Shown one piece after another: positions 1 to 6,943 of a stretch of DNA of 31,937 bases (the first letter of the stretch is position 1; every line of letters starts with the position of its first letter). The notes beneath the pieces are model-generated. The model ran no database searches. It was not told the DNA's origin and saw only the letters and a program-made list of their open reading frames with translations. The translations under genes and the position numbers were made by a program. Source of the stretch: Thermoleophilia bacterium (GTDB taxonomy: Bacteria > Actinomycetota > Thermoleophilia > Gaiellales > JAICJC01); assembly GCA_025928435.1 (NCBI GenBank), contig JAICJM010000020.1:1-31937 (forward strand), given 5' to 3'.

Positions 1-1197
1 CATGAAGATCCCGCCGAACGACTCGCACAGGAGGCGCGGGCTGCCGTTCTGGTGCGCCGCCGAGGAGCCGACCTTCATCGCCACGTGCTCGGCCGGCAGG
101 TCGGGCGTCCCGATCACCGGGTAGAGGTGGTCGACGCCGATCACGTCGAAGTGCGGGTAGTGCTTGAAGAGGTTGCCCTCGACCCGGATCATCTGCCGCA
201 GCCACTCCTCGTACAGCAGGTGGCCGGTGAAGGTGACGTCGTGCTCGCGGCACCAGTCGTGGATCTGGCGGTAGTACGCGTCCGCGTAGAAGTCGGTGAT
301 CGCGTTGTAGAAGTCGTGCCGCACGCGGGCGCTGTCGGGGCCGACGTCGAAGAAGAGGTCGGGCAGGCGCCGGCGCAGGTCATAGCCGCGGTGCTCATAG
401 AAGCGCCGGAACATGTCCTTCGTCCACGGCACGATCGGGTTGTTGCGCGCCGTGACGTAGTAGTGCATGGCCGGCTCGTCGGTGTAGAAGCCCGGCATCT
501 GCTCCGTGTCGAGCGGGGCCAGTCGCTCGACGTACGGCTCGTAGCCGCGGCGCAGGAACTCCGCCGTGGCCTCGGGGTCGAGCGCGTCGATGTAGTACTC
601 CGCCCGCTTCTCGACGAAGTACATGAGCGTCCAGTTGCCCGGCGGCGCCTCGAACGGGATCACGTTCCCGAACGACAGGTTGCGGGTCAGGTCGCGCACC
701 TCGTTCGTCTCGCGGGAGAGCGCGAACGCCGCCACGGGGGTCGAGCGCTCGAAGTCGTGGTAGCGGCTGTCGCCGCCGGTCAGGTACGCGAACCAGGGCC
801 CGCGGATGTCGAACGAGATGCACTCCAGGTAGCGCTGCGAGATGTCCGGCCGGGCCTCGACCACCTGGTGGTCGGCGGTGCCGCTGGGCCAGTTCATCTC
901 GTCGTAGATCCAGGTCTTCATCCCGAGCGAGCGGGCCTCGTCGACGGCGAGCTTGATGCGCTCGAGATAGGTGTCTCCGATGTAAGGCACCTCGAGGCCG
1001 AAACGGCCGTGGAGGATGATCGCGGGCATCCCCTTGTCGGCGAACTCGCGCAGCTGCGCCCGCATCTGCTCCGGGTCGAGGTCGCCGTTCAGGAACCAGA
1101 AGGGCAGGATGCCGTACTCGCGCGGCGGCCTTGCGAACGTCCCCTCGTTCACCGGGACGGCCGGCCAGAGCGCCTTCGTGCGCGACGGGATCGACAT
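1..1197 (-). CDS. GH106-like alpha-L-rhamnosidase family glycoside hydrolase (N-terminal part)
   Basis: This reading frame stays open from an ATG at 1197 to the window edge, giving 399 residues of a protein that continues outside. It opens with a PFWFLNGDL segment, followed by an EFADKGMPAIILHGRFGLEVPY stretch, then WIYDEMNWPSG and GFYTDEPAM. These pieces are typical of the GH106 rhamnosidase-like TIM barrel, whose members usually exceed 800 residues, so about half is missing. No signal peptide is seen, so a cytoplasmic enzyme acting on imported rhamnosides or related oligosaccharides is likely. Its ATG directly abuts the stop codon of the dehydrogenase gene, so the two are translationally coupled, at the distal end of the transporter operon. 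The family call rests on motif memory, and the exact substrate is an inference. Confidence 0.75.
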   Translation of the reverse strand, partial: MSIPSRTKALWPAVPVNEGTFARPPREYGILPFWFLNGDLDPEQMRAQLREFADKGMPAIILHGRFGLEVPYIGDTYLERIKLAVDEARSLGMKTWIYDEMNWPSGTADHQVVEARPDISQRYLECISFDIRGPWFAYLTGGDSRYHDFERSTPVAAFALSRETNEVRDLTRNLSFGNVIPFEAPPGNWTLMYFVEKRAEYYIDALDPEATAEFLRRGYEPYVERLAPLDTEQMPGFYTDEPAMHYYVTARNNPIVPWTKDMFRRFYEHRGYDLRRRLPDLFFDVGPDSARVRHDFYNAITDFYADAYYRQIHDWCREHDVTFTGHLLYEEWLRQMIRVEGNLFKHYPHFDVIGVDHLYPVIGTPDLPAEHVAMKVGSSAAHQNGSPRLLCESFGGIFM

Positions 1198-2193
1198 CTA
1201 CTCCCCCTCGATGATGACGGTCGACTTCAGGAACCCGGCCGGCTTGTCGACGGCGATCTGGAACGCGTCGCCGACCTCGTCCAGGCCGAAGCGGTGCGTG
1301 ACCAGGTCGCCGATCTCGAGCCGACCGGACGTGAGCAGGCGCATCCCGGTGCGCATGCCGCGCATGATGGTGGCCACCTCGCGGAAGTGCGCGTTCACGA
1401 CCCGCAGCGCCTTCCAGTTCCAGTCCCCGAGCGGGATCTCGCGGGTGCCGCCCTGGTGGTAGCCGACGATCACGACCGTCCCAGCCATGCGGGTGGCGGC
1501 GCCGACTTCCGCGAGCGGCGCCCCCACGCCGGTGACCTCGAAGGAGACGTCGGCTCCCACCTCGTCGAGCTCGTCGACGTCGCCGAAGGTGCCCGCCGGG
1601 ACGCGGTCGGTGTTCGCGCGGACGACGTCCACGAGCGACTCGCCCCGCACGTCGATCGTGTGGGTGGCGCCGATCGCCCGCGCCCGCTCGAGCGCCTCGG
1701 CCCGGGTGTCGGCGACGAACACCCGCCGCGGGCCCTTCAGCAGGACGAGCTTCAGCACGAGCGCGCCCATGAAGCCGGCGCCGACGATCAGGACGTCGTC
1801 GCCGAGCCCGACGTCTGCGATCTCGACCGCGTTCACCGCGCAGGCCACCGGCTCGGCCAGGGCCAGCTCGAGCGGCATGTCGCCGGCCGGGAGCGCGAAG
1901 CCGGTGTGCACGCGGACGTACTCCGAGAAGCCGGCCTCGGTGACCCAGATCCCGACCCGGTCGCCGGGCCGCTGGCGGGTGACCGCCGAGCCCACCTCCT
2001 CGACGACCCCGCTGACCTCGTGGCCGGGCAGGATCGGGAAGTCGCGCTCGGTGTGGCCGGTGTACATGTCGAGCTCCGACGCGCACACGCCGCACGCCGC
2101 CACCCGCACGAGCAGGTCGTCGGGGCCGATCTCGGGCACGGGCGCCTCGACCAGCTCGAACGCGCCGGGCGCGCGCAGCACGGCCTGCTTCAT
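1198..2193 (-). CDS. Zinc-type alcohol/polyol dehydrogenase (MDR superfamily)
   Basis: This is a 331-residue medium-chain dehydrogenase, expected to oxidise a sugar alcohol or sugar with NAD(P). The catalytic-zinc region shows C34/C37 in CGVCASELD and H58-E59 in GHEVSG. The Rossmann motif GAGFMG is at about 138-143. The four-cysteine structural-zinc loop of classic alcohol dehydrogenases is absent: the chain passes directly from GDRVGIW to GFSEYVRV. The start is set at the ATG at 2193, which overlaps the GH13 stop codon as ATGA; the open frame extends further upstream, but that part reads as antisense of the neighbour. Its place between a GH13 and a rhamnosidase-like gene suggests it processes the released sugar. 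The substrate cannot be read from the sequence. Confidence 0.85.
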   Translation of the reverse strand: MKQAVLRAPGAFELVEAPVPEIGPDDLLVRVAACGVCASELDMYTGHTERDFPILPGHEVSGVVEEVGSAVTRQRPGDRVGIWVTEAGFSEYVRVHTGFALPAGDMPLELALAEPVACAVNAVEIADVGLGDDVLIVGAGFMGALVLKLVLLKGPRRVFVADTRAEALERARAIGATHTIDVRGESLVDVVRANTDRVPAGTFGDVDELDEVGADVSFEVTGVGAPLAEVGAATRMAGTVVIVGYHQGGTREIPLGDWNWKALRVVNAHFREVATIMRGMRTGMRLLTSGRLEIGDLVTHRFGLDEVGDAFQIAVDKPAGFLKSTVIIEGE

Positions 2194-3464
2194 CGCCGCT
2201 CCTCGGCCGCGAGCACCCGGGCCGAGCCCGGCGGGACGGGGATGCCGGCCGCCGCGCCGGGCAGCTCGCACCCGCCCAGGAGGTCGACGAGCGCGGAGGC
2301 CCGGGCGAGCGCCTCGAACCCGTCGGGAAGGGTCACCTGCATCCGGGCCTCATCATCGCCGAAGTTCAGGAGCACGAGGGCCGCTTCACCCGGCTCGCCG
2401 CGCACGTAGGCGTAGCAGTCGCCGCGCTCCGGCTCGATCCCCGCGCGCGCCCACGCGGCGCCGTGCAGGGCCGGCCGCGATGCCCGCAGACGGCAGAGCG
2501 CCCGGTACCACTCGCGCAGGCCGTGCGGGTCGGAATCCCAGTTGACGGCGCCGGGCGGCCCGTAGGGCTCGTACTCGGCGCCGACCTCCTCGCCCGTGTA
2601 CACGCACGGGACTCCCGGCAGCGTCAGGACGAGGGCGGCAGCCGCCCGCGTCAGGCCCGGCCCGTAGCGGGTGACGAAGCGGGGGCCCGTGTCGTTGTTG
2701 TCCAGGAACCGGAACACGCGCTCGGGCCGGGGATCGGCGGCCAGGGCGCCGTCGAGCCGGGCGGCGATCTCGCCGGGGTCCGAGAAGACGTGCTCCCACG
2801 CCCACCGGCCCAGGTCGTCCGTCCAGTCGTAGGCCAGGTCGTAGCCGCTCTCGTACCAGTACACGTCGCGCGCGGACGCCTCGGCGATCAGGAGCAGCCC
2901 GGGCTTGAGCTCGCGCAGCATCCGGCTCCACGCCGGCCAGTAGTCCGGGCGCCGCAGCTGCACCCCCCAGCACGCGTCGACCCGGAACCCGTCGACGTCG
3001 AACTCGGACACCCAGTGCGTGAAGACGCGATCCATGTAGGCGCGCACGTCCGGGTTGTCGTAGTTCAGGTTGGGCAGGTGCGTCCAGTCGAAGTAGTGCG
3101 TCGGCCGCCCCTCGGCGTCGCGGTCGTACCAGTCGGTGTGGAGGCCGTCGGTGAAGAACGGGTGCAGGTGCGAGGTGTGGTTCGGCACGAGGTCGAGCAG
3201 GACGCGGATGCCCTCGGCGTGGGCGCGGCCGACGAGCGCGCGCAGGTCGTCCTCGTCGCCGTAGTCGGCGCGCACGCCCAGCTCGTCGACCACGGCGTAG
3301 CCGAAGTCGCCCGGCGGGCAGGCGGCGATGGGCGAGAGCCACACGGCGTCGATCCCCAGCCCGGCCAGGTACGGCAGCCGGCCCGTCACCGCCCGAAGCG
3401 GCGGGGAGCCGAAGCGCGGCGGGATGACGCCGTACACGATGGCGGGCGGGACCTGCTCCGGCAT
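2190..3464 (-). CDS. GH13 alpha-amylase-family glucosidase
   Basis: This 424-residue protein has the GH13 barrel signatures in order: DLVPNHTS (about 91-98), GFRVDA (159-164, nucleophile D163), IAEAS with acid/base E195, and FLDNNDTG (253-260) with transition-state D258. In the fourth motif the usual His before the Asp is Asn (N257). There is no signal peptide, so it acts inside the cell on imported alpha-linked oligosaccharides. It is short for oligo-1,6-glucosidases or trehalulose synthases (about 540-560 residues), with reduced B and C domains. It starts 7 bp after the permease stop and overlaps the dehydrogenase by 4 bp, so it belongs to the transporter operon. The linkage specificity cannot be assigned. 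Confidence 0.9.
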   Translation of the reverse strand: MPEQVPPAIVYGVIPPRFGSPPLRAVTGRLPYLAGLGIDAVWLSPIAACPPGDFGYAVVDELGVRADYGDEDDLRALVGRAHAEGIRVLLDLVPNHTSHLHPFFTDGLHTDWYDRDAEGRPTHYFDWTHLPNLNYDNPDVRAYMDRVFTHWVSEFDVDGFRVDACWGVQLRRPDYWPAWSRMLRELKPGLLLIAEASARDVYWYESGYDLAYDWTDDLGRWAWEHVFSDPGEIAARLDGALAADPRPERVFRFLDNNDTGPRFVTRYGPGLTRAAAALVLTLPGVPCVYTGEEVGAEYEPYGPPGAVNWDSDPHGLREWYRALCRLRASRPALHGAAWARAGIEPERGDCYAYVRGEPGEAALVLLNFGDDEARMQVTLPDGFEALARASALVDLLGGCELPGAAAGIPVPPGSARVLAAEERR

Positions 3465-3471
3465 CCCGGCG

Positions 3472-4419
3472 CTACTTGAGGCCGCTGATCGCGATTCCGC
3501 GGACGAAGTACCTCTGGAAGAGCAGGAACGCGATCAGCACGGGCAACGTCGCCAGCACCGACCCGGCCATCACCAGGTCCCAGGACGTCCGATGCTGCGC
3601 GGTCGCCACGAACATCGCCAGCCCCAGCGGCACCGTGTAGTGGTCGGGGCTCGAGATGATGATCAGCGGCGTCTGGAAGTTGTTCCAGTAGAAGTTGAAC
3701 GCGAAGATCGCCGTCGCCGCGATCACGGGCTTGGAGAGCGGCACGACCACCTTGGCGAAGATCCGGAAGTGGCCCGCCCCGTCGACCTTGGCCGCATCGA
3801 TCAGCTCGTCCGGGATGCTGCGCATGTACTGCCGCATCATGAAGATCGAGAACATGTTGATGCAGTTCGGGACGATCAGGCCCCAGTAGGAGTCGAGCCA
3901 CCCGTGCCCGCCGTTGCCGAGGACGTCGTTGCCGCCAAACATCGGGATGTGCTTCAGCACGAGGTACTGCGGGACGAGGAGCACCGCGGCCGGGATCGCC
4001 ATGGTGCCGAGCCCGACCAGGAACATCCCGTCGCGCATCGGGAACGTCCGCTTTGCGAAGCAGTAGGCCGCCATCGCGCTGAACAGAGTCTGCGCGGCGA
4101 TGATCGTCAGGGTCACGAATGCCGAGTTGAAGAACCAGCGGGCGACGTTCTGCGAGTGCAGGAAGTCCTTGTAATTGTTGATCGTCGGGTTGTGCGGGAT
4201 CCACGTCGGCGGGTACGTGAAGATGTCCTCGAGGTGCTTGAACGACGCGACGACCATCCACGCGAACGGCGCCATGAAGAGGATGGAACCGCCGATCAGA
4301 AACGCGTAGACGATGATCTGGATCCGCAGCCGGTCGTGCTCGGGCCCGCCGCGCCGGCGCCGTCGCCCCTTCGGCACCGGTGGTACCAGCTTCTGCTCCT
4401 GCGCCGGGGTGGCCGCCAT
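3472..4419 (-). CDS. Sugar ABC transporter permease, MalG-like (CUT1)
   Basis: This 315-residue integral membrane protein starts with a short basic cytoplasmic segment rich in Arg (KGRRRRRGG), followed by six probable transmembrane helices; the first is IIVYAFLIGGSILFMAPFAW. The cytoplasmic EAA loop that docks the ATPase reads DELIDAAKVDGAGHFRIFAK and carries the conserved Gly. It ends with VRGIAISGLK, a typical MalG-type C-terminus. The start is the ATG at 4419, sharing one base with the stop of the first permease (TGATG); the longer open frame upstream is a shadow of that gene. It pairs with the neighbouring permease and, presumably, with the ATPase encoded at 11187. Confidence 0.95.
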   Translation of the reverse strand: MAATPAQEQKLVPPVPKGRRRRRGGPEHDRLRIQIIVYAFLIGGSILFMAPFAWMVVASFKHLEDIFTYPPTWIPHNPTINNYKDFLHSQNVARWFFNSAFVTLTIIAAQTLFSAMAAYCFAKRTFPMRDGMFLVGLGTMAIPAAVLLVPQYLVLKHIPMFGGNDVLGNGGHGWLDSYWGLIVPNCINMFSIFMMRQYMRSIPDELIDAAKVDGAGHFRIFAKVVVPLSKPVIAATAIFAFNFYWNNFQTPLIIISSPDHYTVPLGLAMFVATAQHRTSWDLVMAGSVLATLPVLIAFLLFQRYFVRGIAISGLK

Positions 4420-5351
4420 CAGCTGTCCGTCCGCCGGTTGTAGATGACGACCTGGATGATGGTGAACACAAAGATGATGGCGAACAGGCCGTACGCCATC
4501 GCGGACGCGTAGCCCATCGTGAACTGCTGGAACCCGGACTGCCAGATGTAGTAGACGACCGTGGTCGTGGCGCGCAGCGGGCCGCCGTTCGTCATCACGA
4601 AGATCTGGTCGAAGACCTGGAACGACGAGATGATGAGATAGACCGTCACGAAGAACGTGCTCGGTGCCAGGAGCGGCAGGGTGATGTGGCGGAACTGGCG
4701 CCAGCCCCCGGCGCCGTCGACCGCCGCCGCCTCGTAGTACTCCTGCGGGATCGCCTGCAGGCCGGCCAGGTACACCAGCATCGTGAAGCCGACCGTGGCC
4801 CAGACGGACACCATGATGACGGACGGCATCGCGAGCGACGGGTTCGAGAGCCACAGCTGCGGCGAGATCCCGATCTTCCCGATGTAGTAGTTGAGCAGGC
4901 CGAAGTCGCCGTCCAGGACCCATTTCCAGATCAGCCCGCTCACGATGAGCGGCGTCACCACCGGCAGGTAGAAGAGCGTCCGGAAGATCGACCGGCCGCG
5001 GATGCGGCGGTTCAGGAGCAGGGCGATCAGGAGCCCGAACACCACCGAGAGCGGCACGGTTCCCAGCGTGTAGTAGGCGGTGTTCCTGACGGCCTGGCGG
5101 AAGTAGGCGTCGTTCTTCAGCTCGCGGTAGTTCTGGAGGCCCACGTAGGGCTTCTCCGGGTTCAGCACGTCCCAGCGGTGGAAGCTCAGGTAGAGCGCGA
5201 ACCCGGCGGCGAAGAGCGTGAAGATGCCCATCAGGATGAAGCTGGGCGTCAGGAAGGCGTACGCCGTCCACTCCTTCCGCATCTCGAAGAGCGCTCGCCT
5301 GACGCCACGCCGACGACGGCGGACGGGGCGATCTGCGGTGATGACTGCCAT
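4419..5351 (-). CDS. Sugar ABC transporter permease, MalF-like (CUT1)
   Basis: This 310-residue permease has a basic N-terminus (RPVRRRRRGVRRA), a first helix around FLTPSFILMGIFTLFAAGFA, and the EAA loop EYYEAAAVDGAGGWRQFRHI. A GLIWKWVLDGDFGLLNYY periplasmic stretch is typical of CUT1 first permeases such as MalF, UgpA and LacF. The start is the ATG at 5351, preceded by a GAGGGG ribosome-binding site. It lies downstream of the binding-protein gene across a 75-bp gap that contains a strong hairpin, and is coupled by a 1-bp overlap to the second permease. Together these form the membrane channel of a di- or oligosaccharide importer. Confidence 0.95.
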   Translation of the reverse strand: MAVITADRPVRRRRRGVRRALFEMRKEWTAYAFLTPSFILMGIFTLFAAGFALYLSFHRWDVLNPEKPYVGLQNYRELKNDAYFRQAVRNTAYYTLGTVPLSVVFGLLIALLLNRRIRGRSIFRTLFYLPVVTPLIVSGLIWKWVLDGDFGLLNYYIGKIGISPQLWLSNPSLAMPSVIMVSVWATVGFTMLVYLAGLQAIPQEYYEAAAVDGAGGWRQFRHITLPLLAPSTFFVTVYLIISSFQVFDQIFVMTNGGPLRATTTVVYYIWQSGFQQFTMGYASAMAYGLFAIIFVFTIIQVVIYNRRTDS

Positions 5352-5369
5352 TTCCCCTCGCGGTCAGAC

Positions 5370-5403
5370 GCCGGGGCCGGCCACGGAGGCGGCCGGCCCC
5401 GGC
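5370..5403 (-). repeat. Strong hairpin between binding-protein and permease genes
   Basis: Two perfect 13-bp GC-only arms (5370-5382 and 5391-5403) flank an 8-nt loop. There is no T-run on either side, so it is not a classic intrinsic terminator. Its place just after the sugar-binding-protein stop codon matches the mRNA-stabilising or attenuating stem-loops known from malE-malF type operons, which keep the binding protein more abundant than the permeases. That role is inferred. Confidence 0.75.
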
Positions 5404-5426
5404 GGGGTTCGTTGCTCGCTACGCGC

Positions 5427-6818
5427 TCACGACGGGGCCTGCAGGTCGCTGTCCGCCTTCTGGGCGGCCGACTTCAGCTCCTCGTCGATGTTGCCCTTGC
5501 CGTAGATGCCGTGCGCAAGCGCGTCGGACAGCGGCCCGGAGTCGACGTTGCCCCAGTTGGGGTTGTCGCTCAGGTTCGTGATGCCGCACTTCATGTTCAC
5601 GGCGAACGGCTTCAGGATCGGGTTGGACTTGAACGTCGCCGGGTTGTTCAGAAGCGACGTCCGCGGCGGCAGCAGCGTCGTCGGGTTCTTCTTCGTCCCC
5701 AGGTTCAGCAGGGCCATGTTCTGCGGCGCCGAGAGGAACTCCATCCACTTCCAGGCGGCGTCGTGGTTCTTGCCGGCCGACGGCATCACCAGCGCGTCGC
5801 CGGCGATGGTCGTGGCACAGGGGCTGCCCGCCGTCTCGGTCGGGAGCGGCGCAACGGCCCAGTTGCTGCCGATCTGCTTCTTGAACGTGTTCTCCATCTC
5901 ACCGGCGAACCACGCGCCCGCCATGTACATCGCCGTCTTGCCGGCGGCGAAGGTGCTGCGGGCCGTCCAGGAGTCGGAGCCCCACAGGTCGGGCGACGAG
6001 TACTTGCGCAGGCTCACGTAGAACTGGCCCGCCTTCAGCCCGTCGGGGCTGGCGAAGGCCGCCTTCTTGTCGTCGTCCGTGGTCTGCGTGCCGCCGGCCT
6101 GGTACAGGAACGGGTACCAGTAGTACGACGTCTCGCCGGTGGTTGCGAAGAGCGCGTACCCGTACTGCTTCTCGGACGGGATGGTCAGCTTCTTGGCGTC
6201 GGCGGCCAGCTCGGCCCACGTCTTGGGCGGGCTCGTGATGCCGGCCTTCTGGAACTCGTCGGTGCGGTAGAAGAGCGCGGTGGACTCGCCGTCGATCGGC
6301 AGGCCGAACATCTGATCCTGGTACGAGACCATCTTGGTGAACGCCGGCACGTAGTCGCTCGCCGGCGTCGCCTTGCTCTTGGACATGTAGTCCTGCAGGT
6401 TCATGATGGCGCCGCGCGGCGCGAAGGCGCTGACGGTGCCGTCGTCCACGTACGCCACGTCAGGCGGGTTGCCGCCGGCGATCTGCGTGGTCAGCTTGGT
6501 CTGCGCCGAGTCCGCCGGGACGGCCTGGAACTTGATCGAGATGTTCGGGTGGATCTGGTGGAACTCCTTCGCCAGGGCCGGCAGCGAGCCCTTGGTGAAG
6601 TCCTGCCAGGTCTCGTAGGTGATGGTGACCGGGCTGGACGGATCCTTGATCGAGGGGCTCAGGTTGCTCAGGTCGAGCTTCTGCCCGATTGCCCCGTTCT
6701 GCTCCGTCTGGGCGACCTTGTGGGTCGATCCCCCGGGGCCGTTGTCGCTCGATGAGCCACAGCCGGCGGCCACGGCCATCAGCGCGCACACGCTCGCGCT
6801 CAGTACGACCTTCCTCAT
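5427..6818 (-). CDS. Sugar ABC transporter substrate-binding lipoprotein
   Basis: This 463-residue extracellular solute-binding protein (SBP family 1) has a lipoprotein signal, with MRKVVLSASV, a hydrophobic core and a lipobox ending at C20 (VAAGC). The mature part shows typical segments: VTITYETWQDF, LAKEFHQIHPNISIKFQAV, GGNPPDVAYVDDGTVSAFA and YGLP-like QMFGLPIDGEST. It would be anchored outside the membrane and deliver a saccharide to the two permeases encoded just downstream. The start is the ATG at 6818, with AGGAG 8 nt upstream; an upstream in-frame extension of 48 codons lacks sense. It has its own promoter and operator candidate (6857-6919). Sugar identity is unknown. Confidence 0.95.
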   Translation of the reverse strand: MRKVVLSASVCALMAVAAGCGSSSDNGPGGSTHKVAQTEQNGAIGQKLDLSNLSPSIKDPSSPVTITYETWQDFTKGSLPALAKEFHQIHPNISIKFQAVPADSAQTKLTTQIAGGNPPDVAYVDDGTVSAFAPRGAIMNLQDYMSKSKATPASDYVPAFTKMVSYQDQMFGLPIDGESTALFYRTDEFQKAGITSPPKTWAELAADAKKLTIPSEKQYGYALFATTGETSYYWYPFLYQAGGTQTTDDDKKAAFASPDGLKAGQFYVSLRKYSSPDLWGSDSWTARSTFAAGKTAMYMAGAWFAGEMENTFKKQIGSNWAVAPLPTETAGSPCATTIAGDALVMPSAGKNHDAAWKWMEFLSAPQNMALLNLGTKKNPTTLLPPRTSLLNNPATFKSNPILKPFAVNMKCGITNLSDNPNWGNVDSGPLSDALAHGIYGKGNIDEELKSAAQKADSDLQAPS

Positions 6819-6856
6819 CCCCTCACTCCTCTTGTCGGTCCCTGCGATCCGGCGCG

Positions 6857-6869
6857 AAACCCGGGGTTT
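6857..6869. promoter_or_regulatory. Palindromic operator candidate AAACCC-G-GGGTTT
   Basis: A perfect 6-bp inverted repeat with a one-base centre lies in the leader of the binding-protein gene. It sits about 20 bases downstream of the -10 (6891-6896), where a repressor would block transcription. LacI-type sugar regulators bind palindromes of this general kind, but no such regulator is encoded in the window, so the protein that binds is unknown. Confidence 0.45.
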
Positions 6870-6890
6870 AAGGGCTTCGCGTGGAGTCGG

Positions 6891-6919
6891 ATTCTGACCG
6901 ACACGGTGGTGAAACACAA
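6891..6919 (-). promoter_or_regulatory. Sigma70-like promoter of the binding-protein gene
   Basis: On the minus strand TTGTGT (6914-6919) and CAGAAT (6891-6896) are separated by exactly 17 bp. This gives the transporter genes a promoter of their own, besides read-through from the upstream gene that starts at 9037. Confidence 0.5.
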
Positions 6920-6943
6920 GTGAACACCGGCGCCGGGCCGCCG

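Noticed and set aside
52..2409. 785-codon plus-strand open frame
   Set aside because: It is antisense to the rhamnosidase-like, dehydrogenase and GH13 genes, with Arg/Val/Asp-rich composition typical of GC-rich shadow frames and no family motif.
4380..6755. 791-codon plus-strand open frame
   Set aside because: It is antisense to permease and binding-protein genes with well-matched families; it has no motif.
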